Assembly (NCBI GenBank): GCA_964553105.1 | Contig: CAZKJO010000070.1 | Location: 1-5,601 of the forward strand | Direction of reading: 5' to 3' | Origin: Profundicola sp964553105 | GTDB taxonomy: Bacteria > Bacteroidota > Bacteroidia > Flavobacteriales > Weeksellaceae | Length of the DNA stretch: 5,601 bases | Shown: positions 1-5,524 of the stretch, piece by piece | Layout: every line of letters starts with the position of its first letter | Numbering within the stretch: the stretch's first letter is position 1 | Notes under the pieces: generated by a model | Told to the model about the DNA's origin: nothing | The model's input: the letters and a program-made list of their open reading frames with translations, nothing else | Databases searched by the model: none | Program-made: the position numbers and the translations under genes

Positions 1-84
1 CTTGATTAAAATTAAACATGCTTTTCATAAAAAAGTCGATTAGGAATAAGAATTGCAGCGACATTATTAACTAATTAGCTTATC

Positions 85-246
85 ATGACCAAAACACTTA
101 TACTTATATTATATATTCTTGGCCTAGGAATGATTCTATTAGGCTTTATGACCGCTGATAAAATTCTACTTCCACCGATTGTAACTGGATTAGGATTTTT
201 TGTCATTGGATATACTCAATGGCGCATTATAGAAGGAAAAGAATAA
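85..246 (+). CDS. Small two-helix membrane protein, 53 aa, function unknown
   Basis: An ATG opens a 53-codon frame ending in TAA. The predicted protein is almost entirely hydrophobic: a first membrane segment at about residues 4-22, a short polar turn with Asp25 and Lys26, a double proline at 30-31, a second segment at about 32-45, and a charged tail rich in Arg, Glu and Lys. This is a helical hairpin in the inner membrane with no catalytic motif. The turn LLPPIVTGLGFFVIGY resembles, from memory only, short uncharacterised Flavobacteriia membrane proteins (the 'CAL67264.1 family' in NCBI naming); I could not check this. There is no Shine-Dalgarno sequence, which is normal for Bacteroidota. 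The gene converges on rlmN and is followed 14 bases later by a strong hairpin, which supports it being a real transcription unit. No TAnnTTTG promoter is visible in the 84 bases before it, so it may be the last gene of an operon entering from the left. Confidence 0.6.
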   Translation: MTKTLILILYILGLGMILLGFMTADKILLPPIVTGLGFFVIGYTQWRIIEGKE

Positions 247-260
247 TATTTATTCAAAAG

Positions 261-298
261 AAGAAATATGCAGACTTAGCGCCTGCATATTTCTTTTT
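261..298. terminator. Bidirectional intrinsic terminator between the small membrane protein gene and rlmN
   Basis: A perfect 13-bp inverted repeat, AAGAAATATGCAG (261-273) and CTGCATATTTCTT (283-295), encloses a 9-base loop. On the + strand the right arm runs into a T-rich tract (294-298). On the - strand the exit sequence is TTCTTCTTTT, also T-rich. It lies exactly between two convergent genes and can end transcription from both sides. The stem is AT-rich except for the GC pairs next to the loop. Confidence 0.85.
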
Positions 299-344
299 AT
301 AATTTTAACAAACGTCTGGTTTATTAGAGATGATGACTAATAAT

Positions 345-1367
345 TTATTCTGCTAATTTATTTTTATTAGCTAATTGACCACAAGCAGCATCAATATCTT
401 TACCTCTACTTCTTCTCACATTAACCACTATTCCTGCATTTTCTAATGCGGCAATATATTTATTAGTTGCGGATTCATGCGCCTGCTGATATATTCCGTC
501 GTCTATGGAATTGTATTCAATTAAATTAACTTTAACAGGAACTTGCATACAGAACTTTACCAAAGCATCTATATCTTCTTTTCTATCATTGATTCCTTTC
601 CAAATGATATATTCCAAGGTAATTCTACTTCTAGTTTTATCATACCAATATTTCAAACTATCTAATAAATCACTCAATGGAAATTTATTACTGAAAGGCA
701 TGATTTGATTTCTTTTTTCCTCTATTGCAGAGTGTAAAGAAAGAGCCAAGCCGATTCTTAATTCTTCGTCAGCTAGTTTTTCAATCATTTTGGGCAATCC
801 AGAAGTTGAAACTGTAATTCTTTTAGGCGACATCCCCAGACCATGTGGATGTGGAGTTGTAATTTTTCGGATTGCATCTACCACATTCTTAAAGTTCAAT
901 AAAGGCTCGCCCATTCCCATAAAAACAATATTGCTCAATGGATGACCGAAATCCTCACGACTTTGCTGGTCGATTAAGGCTACTTGATCTACAATTTCTG
1001 CCGCAGTTAGGTTTCGCATTCTTTTTAACCTAGCTGTTGCACAGAAGGTACAATCCAAGCTACATCCTACTTGGGAAGAAACACATGCAGTGGTTCTAGA
1101 TTCAGTTGGGATTAAAACAGACTCCACCACATTACCATCAAAGAGTTTAACGGCGTTTTTAATAGTTCCGTCCATACTCTTTTGATACTCTTCAATCGCG
1201 ATTGGCTGAATCACGAAATGTTCAGACAATTTCTCTCGAAGTTCTTTAGACAAACTTGTCATTTCATCGAAGGAATGTGCGTTTTTTGTCCAAAGCCACT
1301 CATAAATCTGCTTAGCTCGAAACTCTTTCTCATCTATGCTGGGCATAAATTCGATAAGTTGTTGCAA
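345..1367 (-). CDS. rlmN: RlmN, dual-specificity 23S rRNA (A2503-C2) / tRNA (A37-C2) methyltransferase, radical SAM
   Basis: RlmN is a cytosolic radical-SAM enzyme that makes 2-methyladenosine at A2503 in the ribosomal peptidyl transferase centre and at A37 of some tRNAs. Counting from the TTG at 1365-1367 (340 aa), the cluster motif CSLDCTFC gives Cys102, Cys106 and Cys109 for the 4Fe-4S centre. Cys95 and Cys329 (in DIDAACGQLA) match the E. coli resolving and methyl-carrying cysteines C118 and C355, and Glu82 matches E105. GMGEPLLN (151-158) is the SAM-contact motif. The N-terminal helical domain is residues 1 to about 60. No catalytic residue is missing. The start is doubtful: this TTG is the only ATG/GTG/TTG upstream of Met8, yet the 15 codons before it stay open to a TAA (1413-1415) and encode KDIRSQT, which extends the family alignment. 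The true start is probably ATT at 1398-1400 or ATA at 1404-1406 (351 or 353 aa). The gene is downstream of queA on the same strand, separated by a terminator. Confidence 0.95.
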   Translation of the reverse strand: MQQLIEFMPSIDEKEFRAKQIYEWLWTKNAHSFDEMTSLSKELREKLSEHFVIQPIAIEEYQKSMDGTIKNAVKLFDGNVVESVLIPTESRTTACVSSQVGCSLDCTFCATARLKRMRNLTAAEIVDQVALIDQQSREDFGHPLSNIVFMGMGEPLLNFKNVVDAIRKITTPHPHGLGMSPKRITVSTSGLPKMIEKLADEELRIGLALSLHSAIEEKRNQIMPFSNKFPLSDLLDSLKYWYDKTRSRITLEYIIWKGINDRKEDIDALVKFCMQVPVKVNLIEYNSIDDGIYQQAHESATNKYIAALENAGIVVNVRRSRGKDIDAACGQLANKNKLAE

Positions 1368-1420
1368 AGTCTGGGATCGTATGTCTTTAGGTGTTTTAAT
1401 CTTTATTATTTTTTAAAATT

Positions 1421-1458
1421 AAAAAAAAGCAATCTGTGATACTTCAACAGATTGCTTT
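1421..1458 (-). terminator. Intrinsic terminator after queA
   Basis: A perfect 12-bp inverted repeat, AAAGCAATCTGT (1426-1437) and ACAGATTGCTTT (1447-1458), has a 9-base loop. Read on the - strand, the stem is followed by eight consecutive T (complement of 1421-1428), the classic Rho-independent form. It begins 41 bases past the queA stop codon. It also ends only about 20 bases before the likely rlmN start, so any transcript reaching rlmN from queA, or from a promoter in this gap, must read through it. Orientation is clear: the + strand exit has no T-run. Confidence 0.87.
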
Positions 1459-1498
1459 GTGATCTTTATTCAATTTGTCTCGCAATATTACAATCTGA

Positions 1499-2554
1499 TT
1501 AAATAATCAACATTGCATCACCATAGGAGAAGAATTTATATTCTTCCTTAACAGCCTCTTTATAAGCTTTTTTCACTAATTCGTGGCCTGCGAATGCTGA
1601 TATCATCATCATCAAGGTTGATCTTGGTGTATGGAAGTTCGTAATCATAGCATTTGCAATGCTAAAGTCATAAGGTGGGTGGATATATTTGTTAGTCCAT
1701 CCGTCATATGCATTTAAATATCCATTGGCCGAAACCGCTGTTTCAATGGCGCGCATAGAAGTTGTACCTACAGCACAAATTCTCTTCTTGTCATCGATAG
1801 CGCGATTCACGCGATCTGCAGTTGACTGCGGAACACTCGCACGTTCAGATTCCATTTTATGTTTGGTTAAGTCTTCTACTTCCACTGGAGCAAAAGTTCC
1901 CAAACCAACATGCAAAGTAATCTCTGCAAAGTCAACACCTTTAATTTCTAAACGTTTCATAAGATGTTTAGAAAAGTGTAATCCAGCGGTAGGTGCAGCC
2001 ACGGCTCCTTCTTCTTTTGCGTAAATAGTTTGATATCTTTCGGCATCGCTTTCCTCTACTTCTCTTTTAATATACTTAGGCAAAGGTGTAGTTCCTAAAG
2101 CTGTTAACTTAGTGCGGAATTCCTCGTATGGCCCGTCATATAGAAAACGTAAAGTTCTACCACGAGATGTCGTATTATCTACTACCTCAGCTACCAAATC
2201 ATCATCGTCACCGAAAAATAATTTATTACCAATTCTAATTTTTCTAGCTGGATCTACTAGAACATCCCAAAGGCGTGTTTCTGGATCTAATTCTCTTAAC
2301 AAGAAAACCTCGATTTTAGCTCCGGTTTTTTCTTTATTTCCGAAAAGCCTTGCTGGAAAAACCTTCGTATTATTCATGATCAACACATCATCTTCATCGA
2401 AATAATCGATAAGATCTTTGAAAGTTTTGTGTTCAATTGTTCCAGCTTTTCGATCCAATACCATTAAACGAGCTTCGTCGCGATAATCCGCAGGACGTTC
2501 AGCCAAAAGTTTTTCAGGTAACTTAAAATCGAAATCAGATGTTTTCATTTTCAT
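1499..2554 (-). CDS. queA: QueA, S-adenosylmethionine:tRNA ribosyltransferase-isomerase
   Basis: QueA transfers and isomerises the ribosyl group of SAM onto preQ1 already inserted at tRNA position 34, giving epoxyqueuosine. It acts in the cytosol after Tgt. The 351-aa length is normal for the family. Recognisable blocks in order are: N-terminal SDFDFKLPEKLLAERP (6-21), MNNTKVFPARLFG (60-72), the YAKEEGAVAAPTAGLHF block (178-194), ITLHVGLGTFAPV (212-224), GTTSMRAIE (263-271), DGWTNKYIHPPYDF (284-297) and ITNFHTPRSTLMMMISAFAG (304-323). Nothing is truncated. ATG at 2552-2554 is used here; Met3 (2546-2548) is an equally plausible start, because many homologues begin with MKxSDFDF. A good promoter lies 24 bases upstream, giving a leader of only about 18 bases. 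The gene is divergent from tgt, the preceding step of the same pathway, and is followed by its own terminator. Confidence 0.97.
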   Translation of the reverse strand: MKMKTSDFDFKLPEKLLAERPADYRDEARLMVLDRKAGTIEHKTFKDLIDYFDEDDVLIMNNTKVFPARLFGNKEKTGAKIEVFLLRELDPETRLWDVLVDPARKIRIGNKLFFGDDDDLVAEVVDNTTSRGRTLRFLYDGPYEEFRTKLTALGTTPLPKYIKREVEESDAERYQTIYAKEEGAVAAPTAGLHFSKHLMKRLEIKGVDFAEITLHVGLGTFAPVEVEDLTKHKMESERASVPQSTADRVNRAIDDKKRICAVGTTSMRAIETAVSANGYLNAYDGWTNKYIHPPYDFSIANAMITNFHTPRSTLMMMISAFAGHELVKKAYKEAVKEEYKFFSYGDAMLII

Positions 2555-2577
2555 ATGCAGCTTCTTTTAAAGGCTTG

Positions 2578-2609
2578 CAAATATACGACTTGCAAACAGG
2601 CTTTGTCAA
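2578..2609 (-). promoter_or_regulatory. queA promoter (Bacteroidota type, -33 TTG / -7 TAnnTTTG)
   Basis: On the - strand, TATATTTG (complement of 2578-2585) matches the Bacteroidota primary-sigma -7 consensus TAnnTTTG perfectly. TTG (complement of 2607-2609) sits 21 bases further upstream, within the 17-23 spacing usual for this promoter class. Transcription should begin near 2572, leaving about 18 bases before the queA ATG. CTTGCAAA, whose core TTGCAA is palindromic, occurs twice on the + strand, at 2574-2581 and 2589-2596. One copy overlaps the -7 box, so an operator is possible but unproven. Confidence 0.75.
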
Positions 2610-2865
2610 GTTTTTTGGGGTAAAATTTTGAAACTGTGGTATTTTAGGTCAACTTAAGGGCTATTTTGTTGGTGATTTTAATAAATTTAGCTGAAATTTA
2701 AAGGAATCAAGCCTTTTTATATTCTTTATCTCCACCCACAAGATTTTCGGGTTTAAGAAAATTCAACTGGAATATTGATTCTTTATAAACTCTAATATTT
2801 AGATAATTAAAATATTGAGCGTATTTAATAAGGTTTAAGAGCGAAGAATTATATGATTTATATGA
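2610..2865. other. AT-rich intergenic stretch with no gene seen
   Basis: This is the queA-side part of the 514-bp gap between the divergent genes queA and tgt. I see no open frame with protein-like composition, no tRNA, and no preQ1-type riboswitch, which might have been expected near queuosine genes. A 5-bp AAAGG/CCTTT stem followed by T residues near 2700-2718 is too weak to call a terminator. Composition is strongly AT-rich, in sharp contrast with the GC-rich palindrome that follows. Confidence 0.5.
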
Positions 2866-3033
2866 ACTAGACAAAGGTTCGGAGCGCGGCGCGGATTGGC
2901 AGCAGTAGCGCGCAAAGGGCGAGCTAGCAACAAAAAACGAAGTAAAAAAGCGACCTTAGAAGCTCTTTTTACAAGATTTTTTGTCTAGCTGGCACTGCGT
3001 ACTACTGCAGAAAGCCGCAAATGCCGCCCTAGT
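2866..3033. repeat. GC-rich compound imperfect palindrome, candidate REP/MITE-like element or structured RNA
   Basis: Nested complementary blocks pair around a loop at 2952-2961. From inside out they are AGC 2949-2951 with GCT 2962-2964, GTAAAAA 2942-2948 with 2966-2972, ACAAAAAA 2930-2937 with 2977-2984, AGCTAG 2922-2927 with 2985-2990, CGC 2909-2911 with 2997-2999, and GCAGTAG 2902-2908 with 3002-3008. Weaker outer pairs are GCGG 2891-2894 with 3015-3018 and GCGGC 2886-2890 with 3023-3027, closing with ACTAG 2866-2870 and CTAGT 3029-3033. The bulges and mismatches look like a decayed palindrome. Local composition, especially at 2880-2927 and 2990-3030, is far more GC-rich than the flanks. 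It lies between divergent genes, where no terminator is needed, and abuts the tgt promoter. No protein is encoded in it that I can support. Confidence 0.6.
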
Positions 3034-3054
3034 AATTCTATCTAAAATTCTGTT

Positions 3055-3062
3055 TATATTTG
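3055..3062 (+). promoter_or_regulatory. tgt promoter -7 element
   Basis: TATATTTG is a perfect TAnnTTTG -7 box. The tgt ATG begins only 7 bases after its last base, so transcription would start at or within a few bases of the start codon and the mRNA would be leaderless or nearly so. There is no TTG at the -33 position (17-23 bases upstream); that stretch borders the right end of the palindrome at 2866-3033. Confidence 0.65.
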
Positions 3063-3068
3063 CAGCCA

Positions 3069-4199
3069 ATGAAATTCGAAATTCAAACCACAGATACGGC
3101 TTCCTCGGCAAGAGCAGGCACTTTTACAACGGCGCATGGCGAGGTACAAACGCCTATTTTTATGCCCGTAGGCACGGTAGCTAGCGTGAAAGCAGTGCAC
3201 CAACATGAGCTAAAGGAGGATATTAAAGCGCAAATAATTTTGGGGAATACCTATCATTTATATCTGCGTCCGGGAACGGAAATTTTAGAAAAGGCTGGTG
3301 GACTGCATAAGTTTATGAATTGGGACCGACCGATTCTGACGGATAGTGGTGGTTTCCAGGTTTATTCTTTGTCAGATATTCGTAAGGTTTCGGAAGAAGG
3401 AGTGCGTTTTCAATCGCATATTGATGGTTCTTATCATATGTTTTCGCCGGAATATTCTATGGAAATTCAGCGAAAAATAGGGGCTGATATCATTATGGCT
3501 TTTGACGAATTGACCGGAATTCCAGCGACTTATAGAGAAGCAAAAAGGGCGATGCACGTGACACACAGATGGCTAGAGCGTTGTAGAACTTGGTTGAATG
3601 AGAATCCGCCTTTGTATGGTTATGATCAGACTTTGTTTCCGATTGTACAAGGGAATTCTTTTGAAGATTTGAGAGTAGAATCGGCGAAATATGTTGCGGA
3701 TTTTGGCGCAGAAGGGAATGCTATTGGTGGATTGAGTGTTGGAGAGCCAGAGGATGTGATGTACAATATTGCTGGATTGGTTTGTGAGATTTTGCCAAAA
3801 GATAAACCGAGATATTTGATGGGTGTTGGTACACCGTGGAATATTTTAGAGAATATTGCTTTGGGTGTTGATATGTTTGATTGTGTAATGCCAACAAGAA
3901 ATGCTCGTAACGGGATGTTGTTTACTTGGAATGGCGTTATGAACATGAAAAACGCAAAGTGGAAGGATGATTTTTCGCCGTTAGATGAGGCGGGAACTTC
4001 TTATGTGGATTCGGCTTACTCAAAGGCATATGTGCGACATTTATTTGTAGCTAAAGAATATTTAGGAAAACAAATTGCGTCTATTCACAATTTGGCGTTT
4101 TATTTGGACTTAGTGCGCGTAGCCAGAGAGCATATTATAGCTGGAGATTTCAATCAATGGAAAGAACAAACGGTTCCTAAATTAAAGCAACGACTTTGA
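3069..4199 (+). CDS. tgt: Tgt, tRNA-guanine(34) transglycosylase
   Basis: Tgt swaps guanine 34 of tRNA-Asp, -Asn, -His and -Tyr for preQ1, the committed tRNA step of queuosine synthesis, and supplies the substrate of QueA. The 376-aa protein starts at the ATG at 3069, giving MKFEIQTTD as in homologues. An in-frame TTG at 3060 is rejected because it lies inside the -7 box. Visible landmarks are the general-base Asp92 in TDSGGFQV, Asp146-Glu147 in MAFDE, the base-pocket PIVQG (191-195) and GGLSVGE (220-226), and the nucleophile Asp271 in FDCVMPTR. Two things are odd. The zinc site that is CxCxxC in Zymomonas Tgt reads GTSYVD (309-314) with no cysteine, although His340 remains. Leu148 replaces the usual pocket cysteine (C158 in Zymomonas). 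The missing zinc cysteines may be a Bacteroidota trait, since otherwise the fold and catalytic residues look intact. The stop overlaps the next start by three bases. Confidence 0.97.
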   Translation: MKFEIQTTDTASSARAGTFTTAHGEVQTPIFMPVGTVASVKAVHQHELKEDIKAQIILGNTYHLYLRPGTEILEKAGGLHKFMNWDRPILTDSGGFQVYSLSDIRKVSEEGVRFQSHIDGSYHMFSPEYSMEIQRKIGADIIMAFDELTGIPATYREAKRAMHVTHRWLERCRTWLNENPPLYGYDQTLFPIVQGNSFEDLRVESAKYVADFGAEGNAIGGLSVGEPEDVMYNIAGLVCEILPKDKPRYLMGVGTPWNILENIALGVDMFDCVMPTRNARNGMLFTWNGVMNMKNAKWKDDFSPLDEAGTSYVDSAYSKAYVRHLFVAKEYLGKQIASIHNLAFYLDLVRVAREHIIAGDFNQWKEQTVPKLKQRL

Positions 4200-5293
4200 T
4201 AAAATTACTCGATCGGTATATTATGAAGAATTTCATAGGCACATTTGTGTTTATGACTACGCTATTGGCCTTGATTGTTTTGGTGATTGACCTGAGCCAG
4301 AAGGTAGGAAAAATTCAGGATAATGGCTCTACGATAGGGGCTGCCTTGATTGATTATTATCCGTTTTTTGTTCTTTGGATTGTAAATACTTTCTTACCGA
4401 TTGGTGTTTTTATTGCGGCTATTTACTTCACTTCTAGGTTGACCAACAATACCGAGGTGGTAGCTATGACTTCGGGGGGAATGAGTTATTTTAGGCTTAC
4501 TCGCCCCTATTTGATCGTTGCTTTTGGAATTGGTGCTTTATCATTTGCGGTGAATCACTTTTTATTGCCCAAGGCTAATGTTTATAAAAACGAGTATTAC
4601 TATACTTATCTTCAACCTACGTCTAAGGAACAAGATTATTATAAAGGACGGCCAATTTCGGCGCAGATTTCCCCTGATGAGTATATTTTCTTGCATAACT
4701 ATAATCGTAGAACTTTAAACGGAAGTGGATTTATTTATCAGAAGTTTGACGGAAATGAATTGGTTTATTCCCTGCGTGCGAATGATTTAATTTGGAATCA
4801 AAAAGATTCTATTTATGCTTTGAATCACTTTTATGAACGTCATGTACAAGCCGATGGAACAGACTCCTTGACTAGTGGAAATAGAACCGAAAGAAAATTT
4901 AGCGTTACTCCGGATGAGCTTTTGCCAGAAGGTTATGTAGCAGAAACGATGAACTCGATTGAACTAAGGAAATTCATTGATCGAGAGAAATTTAAAGGTT
5001 CGGCGAGCATTAGCGTTTACTTAAATGAGCTTTATCAACGAAGTAGTTTGCCTTTTTCATCGATTATTCTAAGCCTATTAGCACTTTCCTTGTCCTCTCA
5101 GAAACGAAGAGGTGGAATTGGGCTCAACTTAGCAATTGGAATTACCATGGCGTTTATTTACATTTTCGGGAATGAGGCTAGCAAGGTTTTATCTAATGTG
5201 GGTAATCTTACTCCCCTTTTAGCTGTGTGGCTGTCTAATATTGTATTTGGATTTATCACGATTATTCTATATTTCAGAAGAGCGTTCCAGTAA
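4196..5293 (+). CDS. lptG: LptF/LptG-family (YjgP/YjgQ) LPS export permease
   Basis: These inner-membrane subunits pair as LptF-LptG with the ATPase LptB to pull lipopolysaccharide from the inner membrane toward the LptC-LptA bridge. The 365-aa protein has the family layout: membrane segments at about 14-33, 54-80 and 103-124, a soluble periplasmic (jellyroll-type) region at about 125-278, and three C-terminal segments at about 284-300, 308-326 and 338-359. RLTNNTEVVAMTSGG (81-95) is the conserved cytosolic coupling helix that meets LptB, with its key Glu87. The start is TTG at 4196-4198, overlapping the tgt stop TGA in the string TTGA. It is preferred because it keeps IKLLDRYIMKNF, the typical N-terminus, which the next ATG (4223, residue 10) would remove. 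This implies translational coupling to tgt. Whether it is the LptF or the LptG paralogue cannot be settled from one sequence; the tgt neighbourhood is usual for this gene in Bacteroidota. Confidence 0.9.
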   Translation: MIKLLDRYIMKNFIGTFVFMTTLLALIVLVIDLSQKVGKIQDNGSTIGAALIDYYPFFVLWIVNTFLPIGVFIAAIYFTSRLTNNTEVVAMTSGGMSYFRLTRPYLIVAFGIGALSFAVNHFLLPKANVYKNEYYYTYLQPTSKEQDYYKGRPISAQISPDEYIFLHNYNRRTLNGSGFIYQKFDGNELVYSLRANDLIWNQKDSIYALNHFYERHVQADGTDSLTSGNRTERKFSVTPDELLPEGYVAETMNSIELRKFIDREKFKGSASISVYLNELYQRSSLPFSSIILSLLALSLSSQKRRGGIGLNLAIGITMAFIYIFGNEASKVLSNVGNLTPLLAVWLSNIVFGFITIILYFRRAFQ

Positions 5294-5477
5294 AATTTAC
5301 AGAATTTAATTTTCTTAGTTGAATTTAATAGGGGCTCTTGGTTCGCCTTTACGCCGTTCAATCCATTTATTTGAACTAAACATAGAAAATTATTAAAAAA
5401 CTTTCATCACTAATGATCGTCAAAATAGATAGTTACTACATAGGACGAAAAATAATTTAAAAATAATTTGAATTTTA
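5294..5477. other. Intergenic region after the permease gene; no strong terminator
   Basis: Between the permease stop and the tRNA promoter I see only weak structure: a 6-bp GTTCAA/TTGAAC inverted repeat (5356-5361 and 5371-5376) without a T-run, and a very AT-rich end containing a perfect tandem duplication of AAAAATAATTT (5448-5458 and 5459-5469). A 22-codon minus-strand frame at 5315-5383 is discussed as a finding but is not called as a gene. Confidence 0.5.
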
Positions 5478-5508
5478 TTTTGAGATTTGAAAATTGAATG
5501 TATATTTG
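5478..5508 (+). promoter_or_regulatory. tRNA-Val promoter (TTTTG / TATATTTG)
   Basis: TATATTTG at 5501-5508 is a perfect Bacteroidota -7 box. TTTTG at 5478-5482 provides a -33 element with an 18-base spacer. Transcription should start around 5514, about 10 bases before the mature tRNA. The A/T-tract tandem repeat at 5448-5469 lies where an UP element would act on a stable-RNA promoter. Confidence 0.78.
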
Positions 5509-5524
5509 CAATCGAATTACAAAA

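Noticed and set aside
1..43. Open frame on the + strand entering from the left edge and ending in TAG at 41-43 (LIKIKHAFHKKVD).
   Set aside because: It could be the tail of an upstream gene, but 13 codons at the edge cannot be distinguished from chance.
1689..2405. Long + strand frames opposite queA (1689-2024 and 2112-2405).
   Set aside because: Antisense shadows of a highly conserved gene; low-complexity Ser-rich translations with no motif.
2700..2718. AAAGG/CCTTT stem followed by T residues.
   Set aside because: Only 5 bp, and no upstream + strand gene needs a terminator there.
2880..2930. GC-rich patch as a fragment of a tRNA or rRNA gene.
   Set aside because: No cloverleaf or T-loop TTCGAAT motif; the pairing is a single long hairpin instead.
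3060..3068. Upstream TTG start for tgt adding three residues.
   Set aside because: The TTG is part of the perfect -7 promoter box, and the ATG at 3069 gives the family's usual N-terminus.
2981..3184. 67-codon + frame starting from TTG across the palindrome and into tgt.
   Set aside because: It overlaps the start of tgt in another frame, begins inside the hairpin arm and has no recognisable protein features.
3626..3946. 106-codon minus-strand frame opposite tgt.
   Set aside because: Antisense shadow of the conserved catalytic region of tgt.
5356..5376. GTTCAA/TTGAAC inverted repeat after the permease gene as a terminator.
   Set aside because: Six AT-rich pairs with a 9-base loop and no T-run; too weak to call.
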